A stretch of DNA of 64,000 nt from Haematobia irritans (taxonomy: Eukaryota; Arthropoda; Insecta; Diptera; Muscidae), in contig NC_134397.1 in assembly GCF_050003625.1 (NCBI RefSeq), positions 222,270,537 through 222,334,536 of the forward strand, written 5' to 3'. The notes below the pieces were generated by a model. That model did not search any database and was not told where the DNA came from. It worked only from the letters and a program-made list of their open reading frames with translations. Both the position numbers and the translations under genes were made by a program. How positions within the stretch are numbered: position 1 is the first letter of the stretch; every line of letters starts with the position of its first letter. Below are positions 31,654-43,906 of the stretch, piece after piece.

Positions 31654-34435
31654 CACACAAAAAACAATTTTTTGATTTCAATCACGAAAATCGCGGATTC
31701 AAGCATTTTTTTAATTGAAATGTCTTCAATCACGAAAATGATAGTATCAATCACCCATTTTGATTGAAAACCAACACGATTTTCAATTAAAAATTTAGTT
31801 GACTTTTGTCACGGAATCAATTAATTGTGTGATTGAATCAATTGAAAACGTGATTGATTTTTAACATAAAATTCAATCACAGTTTTAATTGAATCAATCA
31901 AAATTTTAATTAATTTCGCGACAAAAATCAATCAACTATTTGATTCATTCAATTAAATAATTAATTGAAATTGGCTATAAATTTCATTAAAAAAATTATA
32001 TATTGCACCTCCAAAATCGTATTTAGTTTTATTTGAAATAAAAGAAAATATGTGTTTCTTATTAATAATATTCAATATTTTATTATTTTTGAATTATGCA
32101 ATAGACAAATAAATTTGGTTCTTCTCATTTGTGTGTTTTGTTCTAACATAACTTACACATACAATTACTATCGATAACAACTATAGGGTAAAAAAAAATT
32201 ATATAAATCATTAGCTTCTTTATCATAATAACCATGTTAGCATGTTCCTTCTAATATGTAGATGCGCCTACACTGAAAAAAATATTGTCGTGAGGTCAAA
32301 GATTTCATGTCTTTAAAATACGAATGCAAATTTTGCTTAGCATAGAAGACGCATTTTTCTAATATAAAGTTTTTTTCCTTGTCCAAAAGTCGATAAACTT
32401 TTCAATGAAGTCATATTGTCCTTATTATTAAGAGATTTCGTATCAGATTGGGTATCATAACATGAAAGAAAAATTTTTTGGGCTAAGGTCAACTTGACTT
32501 TAATAATTCAGAAAAATTCTTTAAAATTAATGAAATTGTCTTTAAATTTGTTGTCTTTTTGCATCTTGACTACAAAGCAAAAAATCGTTCAAATATAGGA
32601 CATGTTTTTCAACACTTTATTTTAAAGACGTTTTTTACTGGAAACATAGCATAATTTGTACTGGAAGTCGAGTCTTAATTTGGAAAATAAAGTTGTCGTT
32701 AACTCGTTTTTAAACGACTTTGATAGCATATGAAGAAAAAAAGCTGAAAAAGCGAAAAATTAAAATTTGCTTCCTAGAAGCAAATACACAAAACCCAAAT
32801 TTAAAAGAGAATTGTGTCTTAAAAGTATCCTTAATTGTATTCTCCGCTTCTTTGGCTCGGAATCAATACCAATTTTTTTAAAGTAAAGACAAAATCTTTG
32901 GAACCGGGCATGCTTTTTTTTCAGTGTAGATTTTCAACAAATCAGCAGCCTGTAACCTAAATTAGTTTTTCTGAAAGTAAACAGAATAATTCGAATTTAA
33001 TTTTGTTCAATTAAAAGTTCATTTTGTTAATCATTACCTGCATAGAATATCAAGTTCAATTCTTAGTTCCAGGTTGTTGATTTATAATCTTCTTTTGCAG
33101 TTGTAGTCTTTTAGCATAAAAAGGTGTATTAAGGAGCTCGGTAACTTATTTTAGTAACAATTCATTTCCAAAATTTCCACACATTGAAATCGTCTATTAA
33201 AATTTGAACCAATCAAAGACAAAAATAATGGGAATGGAATGGAAGACAAAAATAATGAAATGTAATATTTGTTATTATATTGATGATACTTTGCAAATTC
33301 TGAAAATAGAAAAAAATATAAATGGAAAATACATATATTTATTATTTTCGGATATTTTTCATATTTTTAAATCCTAAAGAAAGAACTTTTTTACCATTAC
33401 ATAATTCAGCTCATTTGTTTATATATCAGATATACTGTTCTCTACTTGGGTTCAAACTGAAAAAGGCAGGTTAAACAAAAATGCAATTTAATGCCAACGC
33501 CACTTCGCAACTTCAAGGTGAATCTTCCAACAAACCCATACCGCTCTTGGTTTTAAGAAAACTAGGAGTGAAAAAAATTATAATTTTAAAAGATCAATAC
33601 GGTACCCACCTTTTGATTGCAAACATATTCTTATATATTTGATAAAATGGTGGAGTTGATGGGATTGATTGGTCAATTTCACGAAATAAAATTGGTCACT
33701 AAAAGAAATGAAAAAAATATATATTCCATTGAAGCCGTTTAATGTAAACAGGCTTCAATGGAAAACGGTATTCACATTTCATAATTTCTTACCTTCAATA
33801 AACGTAGATTGTTTTCCATTTTTACAATACCACAAAACACAAACACAGGTAATTTCAAATGCGTTCTCTCATATATTTTTTCAAACCTTTACCACGTGGC
33901 CATTTGTTGTTACACACTTTATTTATTTCAACCCTTTGCTATGATTTGTTGTTGCGTTCAAAATATTTATGCACATTTTGAATGCAGCAGACAGAATGTC
34001 GCCAATCATGTTTTTCAATTTACGCGAAAAACAAAAACCCAACCGTTCGTTACGAGTTACTTCCACAGACTGATCTCCCCATTATACATTGTTGAATAAA
34101 TACCCATTCTCTTGTTCTCTTTTCGCTCTTTCCATTGCTCAAAATTATTCAATTTCAATCACAAAGGTGATTGGATCAATCACATGTGTAATTGGAAACG
34201 GAAAAAAATTCAATCACGTTTGTAATTGAAAATTATTTCCGAATTGATTAACAAATTGATTGAATCAATTAATATTTTAATTGGAAACGTAGCAAATATC
34301 AATCATTTTTTTAAATTGGCTTTTATTCGGATTTGATTAAATAATTAATTGAATCAATTAACATATTAATTGAATCCGTTTCCAAATTCAATTAAGTGTT
34401 TAATTGAAAAAATTTTGGAGATATTTTTTTGTGTG
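31654..34435. mobile_element. Long TA-flanked MITE-like element, family I copy 2
   Basis: Starts CACACAAAAAACAATTTTTT and ends TTTTTTTGTGTG, with TA at 31652-31653 and 34436-34437; the minisatellite unit CTATA|GAAAAT is split exactly there. About 340 bp at each end is packed with CAATCA/AATTAATTGA repeats. The middle (about 32000-34130) is AT-rich with no transposase. Another MITE (G2) is nested in it. 2782 bp, versus 293 bp for copy 1. Confidence 0.85.
32271..32926. mobile_element. TA-flanked MITE, family G copy 2
   Basis: The ends CACTGAAAAAAATATTG and, inverted, CACTGAAAAAAAAGC are flanked by TA (32269-32270 and 32927-32928). It shares TCTTTGGCTCGGAATC with copy 1. 656 bp, non-coding. Confidence 0.8.
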
Positions 34436-34672
34436 TAGAAAATATCGAAATTTTATTTTTATAGAAAATTTTGTCAAAATTGTATTTCTATAGAAAATTT
34501 TGTTAAAATTTTGTTTCTATAGAAAATTTTGCAAAATTGTATTTCTTTATGAAAATTTTGTCAATATTTGATTTCTATAAAAAATTGTGTCAAAATTTTA
34601 TTTCTATAGAAAATTTTGTCAAAGTTTTATTTCTAAAGAAGATTTGTCAAAATTATATTTCTATTAACATAT
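34436..34672 (+). repeat. 29-bp minisatellite (continuation)
   Basis: Units resume in the same phase after the MITE at 31654-34435. Confidence 0.9.
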
Positions 34673-36508
34673 TAACATGAACCTTTCAAGTCCTTCTCCA
34701 AATTCTCATAGAGTCTCAGAACATTTGAGATTTTCCAGCGCCAATTTTAACTTATTTAAAAAAAAATCTTCTTGTAGTTGAATGTTCTTCTCTTTACCCA
34801 TTTTTTTAACACATTTCCAAATTATAATTAAACTTTCCCATCCAAAGCATTTTTCTTATTTAACATACCCCCAAATTTATAGTAGGGTATTAACTCATTT
34901 GGTGGTTGTGAAATTCCCGTGCATATGTTCCGCATAAATTTCCCACGTAACCAACATTCAAAGGACAGGGATTTATAGGAATATTATGAAAAAACGAAAA
35001 CAACACAACAATGAGGGAAAAACAACAAATGGAACAGGTTGCTTATACCACAACCATACAATTTTAAAAAATATTTCAGCCTCTAAAAAAAATCCTAAGT
35101 AAATTCGTGCCATCATACTTGCGGTTTTCTAATACCAACTAAAATTGAAGCTAGAATACAAAACAAAAGAATAGTCTTTGCTAAAGCTAACGCCAAAGGA
35201 CTTCTGGGGACAAGAAAAAGGCAATTTGCCCTGGGCCCCAAAAATAAAAAATGAGCCAACTTTCGACCTTTTTGTTCGGAGATAAATTGTTGAGATGTTA
35301 CAAAGTTTGCAGGTTGTTATTTGAAGTTTTTCCTCTTTGAAGTTTTTTTTTTTTTTTTTCTTAAAATAAAAACAAAACAAAATAGAAACAAACAGCAAAT
35401 ATTATAATCAGAGCACGCCCTGTGGACGTAATCATCGCACAGCATCGATAAGTTGATGAATAAAGTTTCGAGGGAAAATAATATGCAAATTTAAACTGAA
35501 ACATAAGGTATTCAATAAGCACTTGGGAAAAGTAAACACACGCTTGAAGAAAGCCATGGGTGGAATATTTCTTAGATTTAAATTTTATACAACAAAAAAA
35601 GTGAAATGGATTTTCAAAAGTTTTTAGTATATATTCCATTGCTATTAGCTTTTGCTATTTTTGATTTTGATTTGAAAAGAATCCATTGCAAACAACAAAT
35701 TTCTTAATACTTCTCTTTAGTACTGTTGCCTAATTTTAGGAGCTAGAATAAGTTTTAGAATTATTATCAAAATGCATATCAAATGGCTTCATATTGTATC
35801 CTAACAACAAATATAGTTCGATACTATGAAGAGTGTTATATTACAAGGGTATACAGATTGACAAAGGCAGATATTTGTTAGGTATATTCGTTGTAAAAAA
35901 ATGTACGCCCAAAAGTATGCAAATATTAATAAATCTTATTTATAGAATTACAACGTTTATCTTTAAGCCATTATTCTCAATAGATTGTACTTAGCTTTTC
36001 GTGTAAAAGATACTTTTAAAATTTTCAATTTTTCAATGTGTTTATCAAGATTGCTTTAAAAGTCATAAAGATTATAATGTAATACATTCCACCTAATAAT
36101 GTAATGTATGTCATTACTTCTTGCATAAACCTTACGTAGAAGGATAATCTGATGTTTGTGTTGAAAAGGATACATTATAGTATACACTCTTTGGTTTCCA
36201 TGACATTCAGCAAAGTAATTAGCTTAGAGCCCATTTTACAAAATATATTCATAACAATCTTGCATTCTTTATATTTCCCTTGCCTTAGCCTATCACAAAA
36301 GCGTTGTCATGATTTATCCCTGAAACATATGGGTATTTCCGTATTGTTTCATAACTTTAATTTCAAAAATTTCTGAGGTGAATTATTGTTGACGACAAAA
36401 GAGTTAATTTGAATGGTCATAATGAATTTCTTCATGAGAAATTCAAAATTTTTCATAGATAAAAGAACGATTAACGTTTTCATATAAACGTCCATAGTGA
36501 ACTTTTTT
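34673..36508. other. No recognisable gene
   Basis: AT-rich sequence with poly-A/T runs (for example about 35345-35360). Short frames at 35129-35639 and 36152-36376 have no recognisable content. Confidence 0.55.
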
Positions 36509-37146
36509 TATACCCTGCGCCACACTGTGGAACAGGGTATTATAAGTTAGTGCACTTGTTTGTAACACCCAGAAGGAGACGAGATAGACACATGGTGTCT
36601 TTGGCAAAAAATGCTCAGGGTGGGCTCCTGAGTCGATATAGCCATGTCCGTCTGTCCGTGAACACATTTTTGTAATCACAAGTATGTGTTTGGCTCAGAA
36701 TAGAACCCTATTGATTTTGGAAGAAATCGGTTCAGATTTAGATATAGCTCCCATATATATATATTTCACCCGATATGGTCTTATATGATCCCAGAAGCCA
36801 GAGTTTTACCCTAATTTGCTTAAAATTTTGCACAAGAAGAACAATTAGTACTATAGTCAAGTGTGCCAAATTTTATTGAAATCGGTTCAGATTTAGATAT
36901 AGCTCCCATATAAAGGGTGGTTAAAATCTCAAGGGCCGATGTTGATTTTGAATAAAACACAAACTTTTTAGGAAATTATTGTAATTTTATTTTATTATGA
37001 TATATTGGTATTACTCAATTATGTATGGAACAAAATATCGGCCAAATGGGCGCCGCGACCTCGGTGGCACACCTTCATCCGATGGTCCAAATTTTCGATG
37101 ACGCTGAGGCATAATGGAGGTTCTATGCCGTTAATGTGCCGAACTA

Positions 37147-38453
37147 AAGGGTGATTCTTTTGAGGTTAGGATTTTCATGCATTAGTATTTGACAGATCAC
37201 GTGGGATTTCAGACATGGTGTCAAAGAGAAAGATGCTCAGTATGCTTTGACATTTCATCATGAATAGACTTACTAACGAGCAACGCTTGCAAATCATTGA
37301 ATTTTATTACCAAAATCAGTGTTCGGTTCGAAATGTGTTTCGCGCTTTACGTCCGATTTATGGTCTACTAAATCGACCAAGTGAGCAAACAATTAATGAG
37401 ATTGTGACCAAGTTTCGCACTCAGTTTACTTTATTGGACATTAAACCAACCACACGAATGCGTACAGTGCGTACAGAAGAGAATATTGCGTCTGTTTCTG
37501 AGAGTGTTGCTGAAGACCGTGAAATGTCGATTCGTCGCCGTTCGCAGCAATTGGGTTTGTGTTATTCGACCACATGGAAGATTTTACGCAAAGATCTTGG
37601 TGTAAAACCGTATAAAATACAGCTCGTGCAAGAACTGAAGCCGAACGATCTGCCACAACGTCGAATTTTCAGTGAATGGGCCCTAGAAAAGTTGGCAGAA
37701 AATCCGCTTTTTTATCGACAAATTTTGTTCAGCGATGAGGCTCATTTCTGGTTGAATGGCTACGTAAATAAGCAAAATTGCCGCATTTGGAGTGAAGAGC
37801 AACCAGAAGCCGTTCAAGAACTGCCCATGCATCCCGAAAAATGCACTGTTTGGTGTGGTTTGTACGCTGGTGGAATCATTGGACCGTATTTTTTCAAAGA
37901 TGCTGTTGGACGCAACGTTACGGTGAATGGCGATCGCTATCGTTCGATGCTAACAAACTTTTTGTTGCCAAAAATGGAAGAACTGAACTTGGTTGACATG
38001 TGGTTTCAACAAGATGGCGCTACATGCCACACAGCTCGCGATTCTATGGCCATTTTGAGGGAAAACTTCGGAGAACAATTCATCTCAAGAAATGGACCGG
38101 TAAGTTGGCCACCAAGATCATGCGATTTGACGCCTTTAGACTATTTTTTGTGGGGCTACGTCAAGTCTAAAGTCTACAGAAATAAGCCAGCAACTATTCC
38201 AGCTTTGGAAGACAACATTTCCGAAGAAATTCGGGCTATTCCGGCCGAAATGCTCGAAAAAGTTGCCCAAAATTGGACTTTCCGAATGGACCACCTAAGA
38301 CGCAGCCGCGGTCAACATTTAAATGAAATTATCTTCAAAAAGTAAATGTCATGGACCAATCTAACGTTTCAAATAAAGAACCGATGAGATTTTGCAAATT
38401 TTATGCGTTTTTTTTTTTTTTTAAAGTTATCAAGCTCTTAACAAATCACCCTT
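37147..38453 (+). mobile_element. DD41D Tc1/mariner transposon, copy 2
   Basis: 1307 bp with TA on both sides (37145-37146 and 38454-38455), inserted in the transposase frame of element E. Near-identity with copy 1 over the whole length, including both untranslated ends, shows very recent movement. Confidence 0.95.
37260..38345 (+). CDS. DD41D transposase, copy 2, intact
   Basis: 361 residues. Same organisation as the copy at 27136-28212, with catalytic Asp159, Asp252 and Asp294. It has a 9-bp direct duplication (GTGCGTACA) that adds V-R-T after TRMRT at about residue 70, between the N-terminal DNA-binding region and the catalytic domain. Other differences: Leu for His at 37, Glu for Ala at 47, His for Asn near 344. 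The frame is fully open. Which of the two copies is ancestral cannot be told from two sequences. Confidence 0.95.
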   Translation: MNRLTNEQRLQIIEFYYQNQCSVRNVFRALRPIYGLLNRPSEQTINEIVTKFRTQFTLLDIKPTTRMRTVRTEENIASVSESVAEDREMSIRRRSQQLGLCYSTTWKILRKDLGVKPYKIQLVQELKPNDLPQRRIFSEWALEKLAENPLFYRQILFSDEAHFWLNGYVNKQNCRIWSEEQPEAVQELPMHPEKCTVWCGLYAGGIIGPYFFKDAVGRNVTVNGDRYRSMLTNFLLPKMEELNLVDMWFQQDGATCHTARDSMAILRENFGEQFISRNGPVSWPPRSCDLTPLDYFLWGYVKSKVYRNKPATIPALEDNISEEIRAIPAEMLEKVAQNWTFRMDHLRRSRGQHLNEIIFKK

Positions 38454-40358
38454 TATCTCATCATTTAGCTCTTATATTGTTGCTGGCTTGTCGACTTTCA
38501 AATAACCCCAAAGAAAAAAGTCCAACGGTGTCAAATCACATGATCTTGGCGGCCAATTGACATCACCATTACGTGAGATAACACGGCTATTGAATTTGTT
38601 GCGCAAAAGTGCCATTGTTTCGTTAGCTGTTTGGCAAGTGGCACCGTCCTGCTGAAACAACATATCGTCCACATCCATATCTTCCAATTCGGGCCATAAA
38701 AAGTTCGTTATCATCTCACGATAGCGAACACCATTCACAGTAACTGCCTGACCGGCCTCATTTTGGAAAAAATACGGCCCGATGATGCCGCCAGCCCATA
38801 AACCACACCAAACAGTCACTCTTTGTGGGTGCATTGGTTTTTCGACAATCATTCTTGGATTCTCATTCGCCCAAATGCGGCAATTCTGTTTATTGACGAA
38901 TCCACTGAGGTGAAAATGTGTCTCATCACTGAAGATGATTTTCTTCGAAAAGTGATCATCCACTGTTGACATTTCTTGGAACCATTTAACACGTTGTTGG
39001 ATTGTGTATCTCTCCATGGTTCAAATTGAGTAAGTCTGAAATAGAGGAATGTAAAATAAAATTCGGAAAAAAACTCGGCGTTTAGGTGTGGTTCGCCCTT
39101 TATATCTTTCACCCGATATGGACTAATACGGTCCCAGAAGCCAGAGTTTTACTCCAATTTGGTTGAAATTTTGCACTAGGAGTACAATTAGTAGTGTAGT
39201 CAAGTGTGCCAAATTTTATTGAAATCGGTTCAGATTTAGATATAGCTCCCATATATATCGTTCGCCCGATTTACACTCATATGACCACAGAGGCCAATTT
39301 TTAACTCCGATTTAATTGAAATTTTTCACAGGGAGTAGAATTAGCATTGTAGCTATGTGTGCCAAACTTGGTCGAAATCGGTTCAGATTTAGATATAGCT
39401 CCTATATATGTTTTTCTGATTTCGACAAAAATGGTCAAAATACCAACATTTTCCTTGTAAAATCGCCACTACTTAGTCGAAAAGTTGTAAAAATGACTCC
39501 AATTTTCTTAAACTTCTAATACATATATATCGAGCGATAAATCATAAATAAACTTTTGCGAAGTTTCCTTAAAATTGCTTCAGATTGAAATGTTTCCCAT
39601 ATTTATACCCCAAACCACATAGTTGTCAGGGTATAATAAGTTTGATCTGCCAAAAACTGTGCCTACCAGAAATATTGATGTTAGACCCCATAAAATATAT
39701 ACCGATCAACTCAGAATCACCTCCTGAGTCGATCTAGCGCTTGATGTCCGTCGTTCCGTCCATCTGTCCATGTATTTGTTGTTCACAGGATTCCGGTCGC
39801 AATTATTAACCGATTTTGATGAAATTTTGTACAGGGAGTTTTTTGGGCACAAGGATGAACGCTATTGAATTTGGAAGAAATCGTATAAAATTTACATATA
39901 GCTCCCATATATATGTATCGCCCGATTTCGACAAATGTGGTCACGTTGCACTTTTTTACTAACCGATCGTCGTAAAATTAAGCACAAAATAATCTTCTGC
40001 ATCACCCTTTAAGTCTGCAAAATTTCATCCAAATCGGTTCAGATTTAGATATAGCTCTCATATATATGTATCGCCCGATTTTTCTAAATTTGGCCATAAA
40101 ACCCTTATTTATCAACCGATCTTTCTCAAAGTTGGCTAAATGTAATCTTCTAAAGCACTTACTATATGTGCAAAAAAATCATCGTAATCGGTTCAGATCT
40201 AGCTATAGCTCCCATATATACGTACCGCCCAATTTTTCTAAATTTGGCCATAAAACCCCTATTTATCAACCGATCTCACTCAAAATTGGCTAAATGTAAT
40301 CTCCTATAGCACTAACTATATGTGCAAAATTTCATCGAAATCGGTTCAAATTGAGATA

Positions 40359-41627
40359 ACAGGTTGGCTGATAAGTCGCCGGTCTAACAAAGAAAAATAT
40401 ATTTTTTTTGTCAAAATTCGTTTTTATTATTCAACATAGTTCTCTTCAAGATCGATACAACGATTATAACGACCTTCCAATTTTTTGATACCATTTTGGT
40501 AGTACTCCTTCGGTTTTGCCTCAAAATAGGCCTCAGTATCGGCGATCACCTCTTCATTGCAGCCAATTTTTTTCCCTGCGAGCATCCTTTTGAGGTCTGA
40601 GAACAAGAAAAAGTAGCTGGGGCCAGATCTGGAGAATACGGTGAGTGGGGAAGCAATTCGAAACCCAATTCATGAATTTTTGCCATCGTTCTCAATGACT
40701 TGTGGCACGGTGCGTTGTCTTGGTGGAACAACACTTTTTTCTTCTTCATATGGGGCCGTTTTGCCGCGATTTCGACCTTCAAACGCTCCAATAACGCCAT
40801 ATAATAGTCACTGTTGATGGTTTTTCCCTTCTCAAGATAAGCGGTAAAAATTATTTCATGCGCATTCCAAAAAACAGAGGTCATTACTTTGCCAGCGGAC
40901 TTTTGAGTCTTTCCACGCTTCGGAGACGGTTCACCGGTCGCTGTCCACTCAGCCGACTGTCGATTGGACTCAGGAGTGTAGTGATGGAGCCATGTTTCAT
41001 CCATTGTCACATATCCACGGAAAAACTCGGGTGTATTACGAGTTAACAGCTGCAAACACCGCTCAGAATCATCAACACGTTGTTTTTGGTCAAATGTGAG
41101 CTCGCGCGGCACCCATTTTGCACAGGGCTTCCGCATATCCAAATATTGATGAATGATATGACCAACACGTTCCTTTGATATCTTTAAGGTCTCTGCTATC
41201 TCGATCAACTTCATTTTACGGTCATTCCAAATCATTTTGTGGATTTTTTTGATGTTTTCGTCGGTAACCACCTCTTTCGGGCGTCCACTGCGTTCACAGT
41301 CCTCCGTGCTCATTTCACCACGCTTGAATTTTGCATACCAATCAATTATTGTTGATTTCCCTGGGCCAGAGTCCGGAAACTCATTATCAACCCAAGTTTT
41401 TGCTTCCACCGTATTTTCCCCTTCAGAAACAGTATTTTATCAAAACACGAAATTTTGTTCACAATAAAAAAAGTTGCTTCACAAAAGACGCTCTATCTCA
41501 CAAATTAATTGACTTACAGACGTCAAATTTTGACACGAATCATTTGAAGGTTGGTACTATATAAAAATAATATGTATTTAATACTAGCCATCTATGTGTC
41601 AGACCGGGGACTTATCAGCCAACCTGT
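40359..41627 (-). mobile_element. mariner (irritans-type), complete length, inactive
   Basis: 1269 bp with TA at 40357-40358 and 41628-41629. The ends ACAGGTTGGCTGATAAGT are followed by CGCCGGTCT (left) or CCCCGGTCT (right, inverted), so 26 of 27 bases match. This fits the irritans subfamily terminal repeat as I know it. Inserted in repeat D. Confidence 0.95.
40427..41470 (-). pseudogene. mariner transposase, frameshifted
   Basis: The main open part (41409-40546) covers STIIDWYAKFKRGEMSTED, the WVPRELT linker, TMDETWLHHYTPESNRQSAE (first Asp) and LFHQDNAPCH (second Asp). Near 40622 one C is missing in the SPDLAP segment, which shifts the frame. The third catalytic Asp codon next to it reads TAC (Tyr) in the unshifted frame. 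The C-terminus RCIDLEENYVE and stop can still be read in the shifted frame down to 40427. Near 41425 another frameshift separates the first about 20 residues. At least three lesions make it dead; the family's usual length is about 345-350. Confidence 0.93.
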
Positions 41628-42056
41628 TATAGCTCTCATATATATGTATAGCCCGATTTTCACAAATTTGGCCATAGAACCCTTATTTATTAACCGATCT
41701 TACTCAAAGTTGGCAAGATCCAGTCCTTTATAGTTCTAACGGTATGTGCAAAATTTCATCGAAATCGGTTCAGATGTAGTATATCTCCCATATATGTATC
41801 GCCCGATTTTGAAAAATTTGGTTATTAGGGACCTTATGTTTGACCATAGAGGCCTCATTTCTTAACTGATCTTACTTAAATTTTGCACAAGGTAACTTTT
41901 TGTTGTATTAATCAACCGCGCCAAATATTATGCAAATTGGTTCATATATATGCATCGCTCGATTTTCCCAAATTTGGCCATAATACTCTTATTTATGAAC
42001 CAATATTACTCAAATTTCAAATTTTGATGTACTAGCCGTTCGTATTTATAGGTTTT

Positions 42057-42540
42057 TTGGGATATTACAAATCTATTAAAAAAGTTCATTTTGAACATTT
42101 CTATGAAAAAGACTTCATTAAGACCTTTGCGATGAAAAACGTCCATTATGATTTTTTACGTAAAATTTATTATGAACTCAACTCAAAATTAAATTTAGTT
42201 CATAATAAACTTTTCATAAAAAAAAAAGTTCGTAATGAAATTTTTCATAGAAAAATTCATAATGAACTTGTTTTGTTTAATTTAATAATGAACTTTGTCA
42301 TAGAAAAATTCAAAATGAACTTTTTCATAGAAAAATTCATAATGAACTTTTTCATAGAAAAATTTATCATGAACTTTTTCATAGAAAAATTCATAATGAA
42401 AAGTTCATTATGAATTTTGCCATAAAAGAGTTTATAATGAACTTTTTAATAGAAAACTTTTCATAAAAAAATCATAATTAAATTTTTCATGGAAAAATTC
42501 ATAATGAACTTGTCATAGAATAGAAAAAAATTCACAATAT
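42057..42540 (+). repeat. About 27-bp minisatellite (second type)
   Basis: Degenerate units with TTCATAATGAACTTTTTCAT and AGAAAAATT; the best copies at 42300-42410 have a 27-bp period. A 118-codon open frame is a by-product (nine-codon repeats). Confidence 0.85.
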
Positions 42541-43815
42541 ATTTCCTCCAATAGGACTGCAAACATTATTTTCTCTATTTTGTGAATAACCCATATTCCA
42601 CTTGGAACTAGGTGTAATGATACCCACACATGTCTGTTAAATACCGTTATTGTAGCCATTTACCATACATCGCATAGCCCAAGAAAGACACCAAAGTGGA
42701 GATGTACACAAACACACCGTTATTATTGTTAGGCCCTAGAGATAGCTGATATGATAGTGTTTGCATTTAATGTTCTTACACACACATGAGCGTCACTAAC
42801 ACACAGCAACTTACAGTAATAAGTGAATTAGCGTGCATCAGGAAATTAAAAGGAACATGACCGGAAATGTAAATTTTGGGTGTGTTTTGTGTTACTTTGT
42901 AGTTGCGAATAAGTTTGCGCTTTTAGCCAAGTGATAAAAAAAACTACGAAAAAGTGTTAGTTTTATCGTGAAAACTGTAAAAGCCACAAAACAATTTAAG
43001 AACAAATTTTTCGAAGTGCTTAAGTTAGACTATAAAGAAAATGTACATATTTTTGGAATGAGAGATATGTTTAAAGTTTTAAAGTTTCTATATTGGTTTT
43101 GAATATTCTGTGAAACTGAAGTTAAATTTAAAATTTCAATTGGATTTTTGTATTTTCTGTCGATTCATGAACCACCAAATTTCATTATCCTTGGCCAACT
43201 TCTTGTATACCACCACTCCCCAATCAATCACCTTGCTCTACTTTATGCCACTCAAAGACTCATAGAAATCATCCTATTGCTATGGCCCAGACATCAATTT
43301 TCTATACGGATATAAGTTGCAAGGACCATGTACGTATGAATTTTCGTCATCGTTTCAAGCCTCGTTCGTCATTGTTGTCGTTATTGTTCATGCATACTTT
43401 ATTGTTCAATTAGGACATTATCACCTTTGGGACTGTAATGCGTCAGCGACTCAAAGCCCAAGCAAACATCTCAAACTCTGATTTGCCATTGTCAACATAG
43501 TGACGCCAAGTCATTTGCACTCTAATTACCAATCGAATACAAAGGAACCTAACATCGGTTTTACAGCTTAACATTGAGGGCCCCGACTGCCCACCGTCTA
43601 ATTGTCCCACTGACCATTGTGCTGTTCTGCTCAAGTCTCCCCGCTAAACAAATATTGCTCCCATTCACATTTTTGGGCAAATATATAAGCAGGTACATGT
43701 AAGGTGGAGAGCGAAAGGGTGGGTGAGTATTTGTACACTGAAAATTAACCCACCTTCAAAGAAAATTTATTTTAGAAAATGTTAACTATGTAATAGGAGC
43801 AGAGATACAAAGAAG
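42541..43815. other. No recognisable gene
   Basis: Unique-looking AT-rich DNA with short frames but no recognisable product. Confidence 0.55.
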
Positions 43816-43906
43816 TTCCCAGCAAAACAGGCGTCACCAAAAAAGTAGTGAAACTGTTCTTTTTCGATCCGGAAGTGGTGCTAAATTAGCGCAGAAGCAA
43901 TGGATA
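43816..43906 (+). repeat. Short repeat beginning CCCAGCAAAA
   Basis: Reads CCCAGCAAAACAGGCGTCAC, later GCAGAAGCAATGGA. A related inverted stretch is at about 50786-50870. Similar ends to the element at 8658-9432, but only one end is seen. Confidence 0.4.

Larger units (their letters stand above)
37019..39017 (-). pseudogene. DD41D-type transposase of element E (interrupted, N-terminus deleted)
   Basis: The first part (39017-38456) reads MERYTIQQRVKWFQEM and soon FSDETHFHLSGF (first Asp), MLFQQDGATC (second Asp) and LTPLDFFLWG (third Asp), with 41 residues between the last two. Only about 30 residues precede the first Asp, against about 155 in the intact relative, so most of the DNA-binding domain was deleted. 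The frame is cut after VDKPATI by the DD41D copy 2 insertion. It resumes beyond it (37144-37019) with HRMKVCHRGRGAHLADILFH and a stop. The catalytic residues remain but the gene cannot work. Confidence 0.85.
36913..39100 (-). mobile_element. DD41D-related element E, internally deleted, interrupted
   Basis: Bounded by TA on each side within repeat C. The ends are AAGGGTGGTTAAAAT and, inverted, AAGGGCGAACCACACC, so only the outer few bases match. It holds a broken transposase on the minus strand and is itself split at a TA by DD41D copy 2 (37147-38453). Confidence 0.8.
36509..39604 (+). mobile_element. Family C dispersed repeat with nested transposons
   Basis: Begins with a hairpin ATACCCTG...CAGGGTAT enclosing CCACAC/TGTGG, then a GTCCGTCTGTCCG patch (36648). 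The 153-156 bp units follow, marked by ATCGGTTCAGATTTAGATAT and GCTCCCATATA. Split by element E at a TA; joining the flanks restores the CCCATATATATC phrase. The palindrome end is missing; family D starts immediately after. Confidence 0.85.
39605..42050 (+). mobile_element. Family D dispersed repeat, interrupted by mariner
   Basis: Starts with the hairpin TATACCCC...GGGTATA, a GACCCCATAAAATATATACC phrase and a TCCGTC-rich patch. About 154-bp units follow, with ATCGGTTCAGATTTAGATAT (for example 40033, 40187). The mariner at 40359-41627 splits a GATATAGCTC phrase at TA. The right end is truncated near 42050. Confidence 0.8.

Noticed and set aside
42057..42413. 118-codon frame rich in Phe, Ile, Asn and Lys
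   Set aside because: It is the translation of the 27-bp minisatellite.
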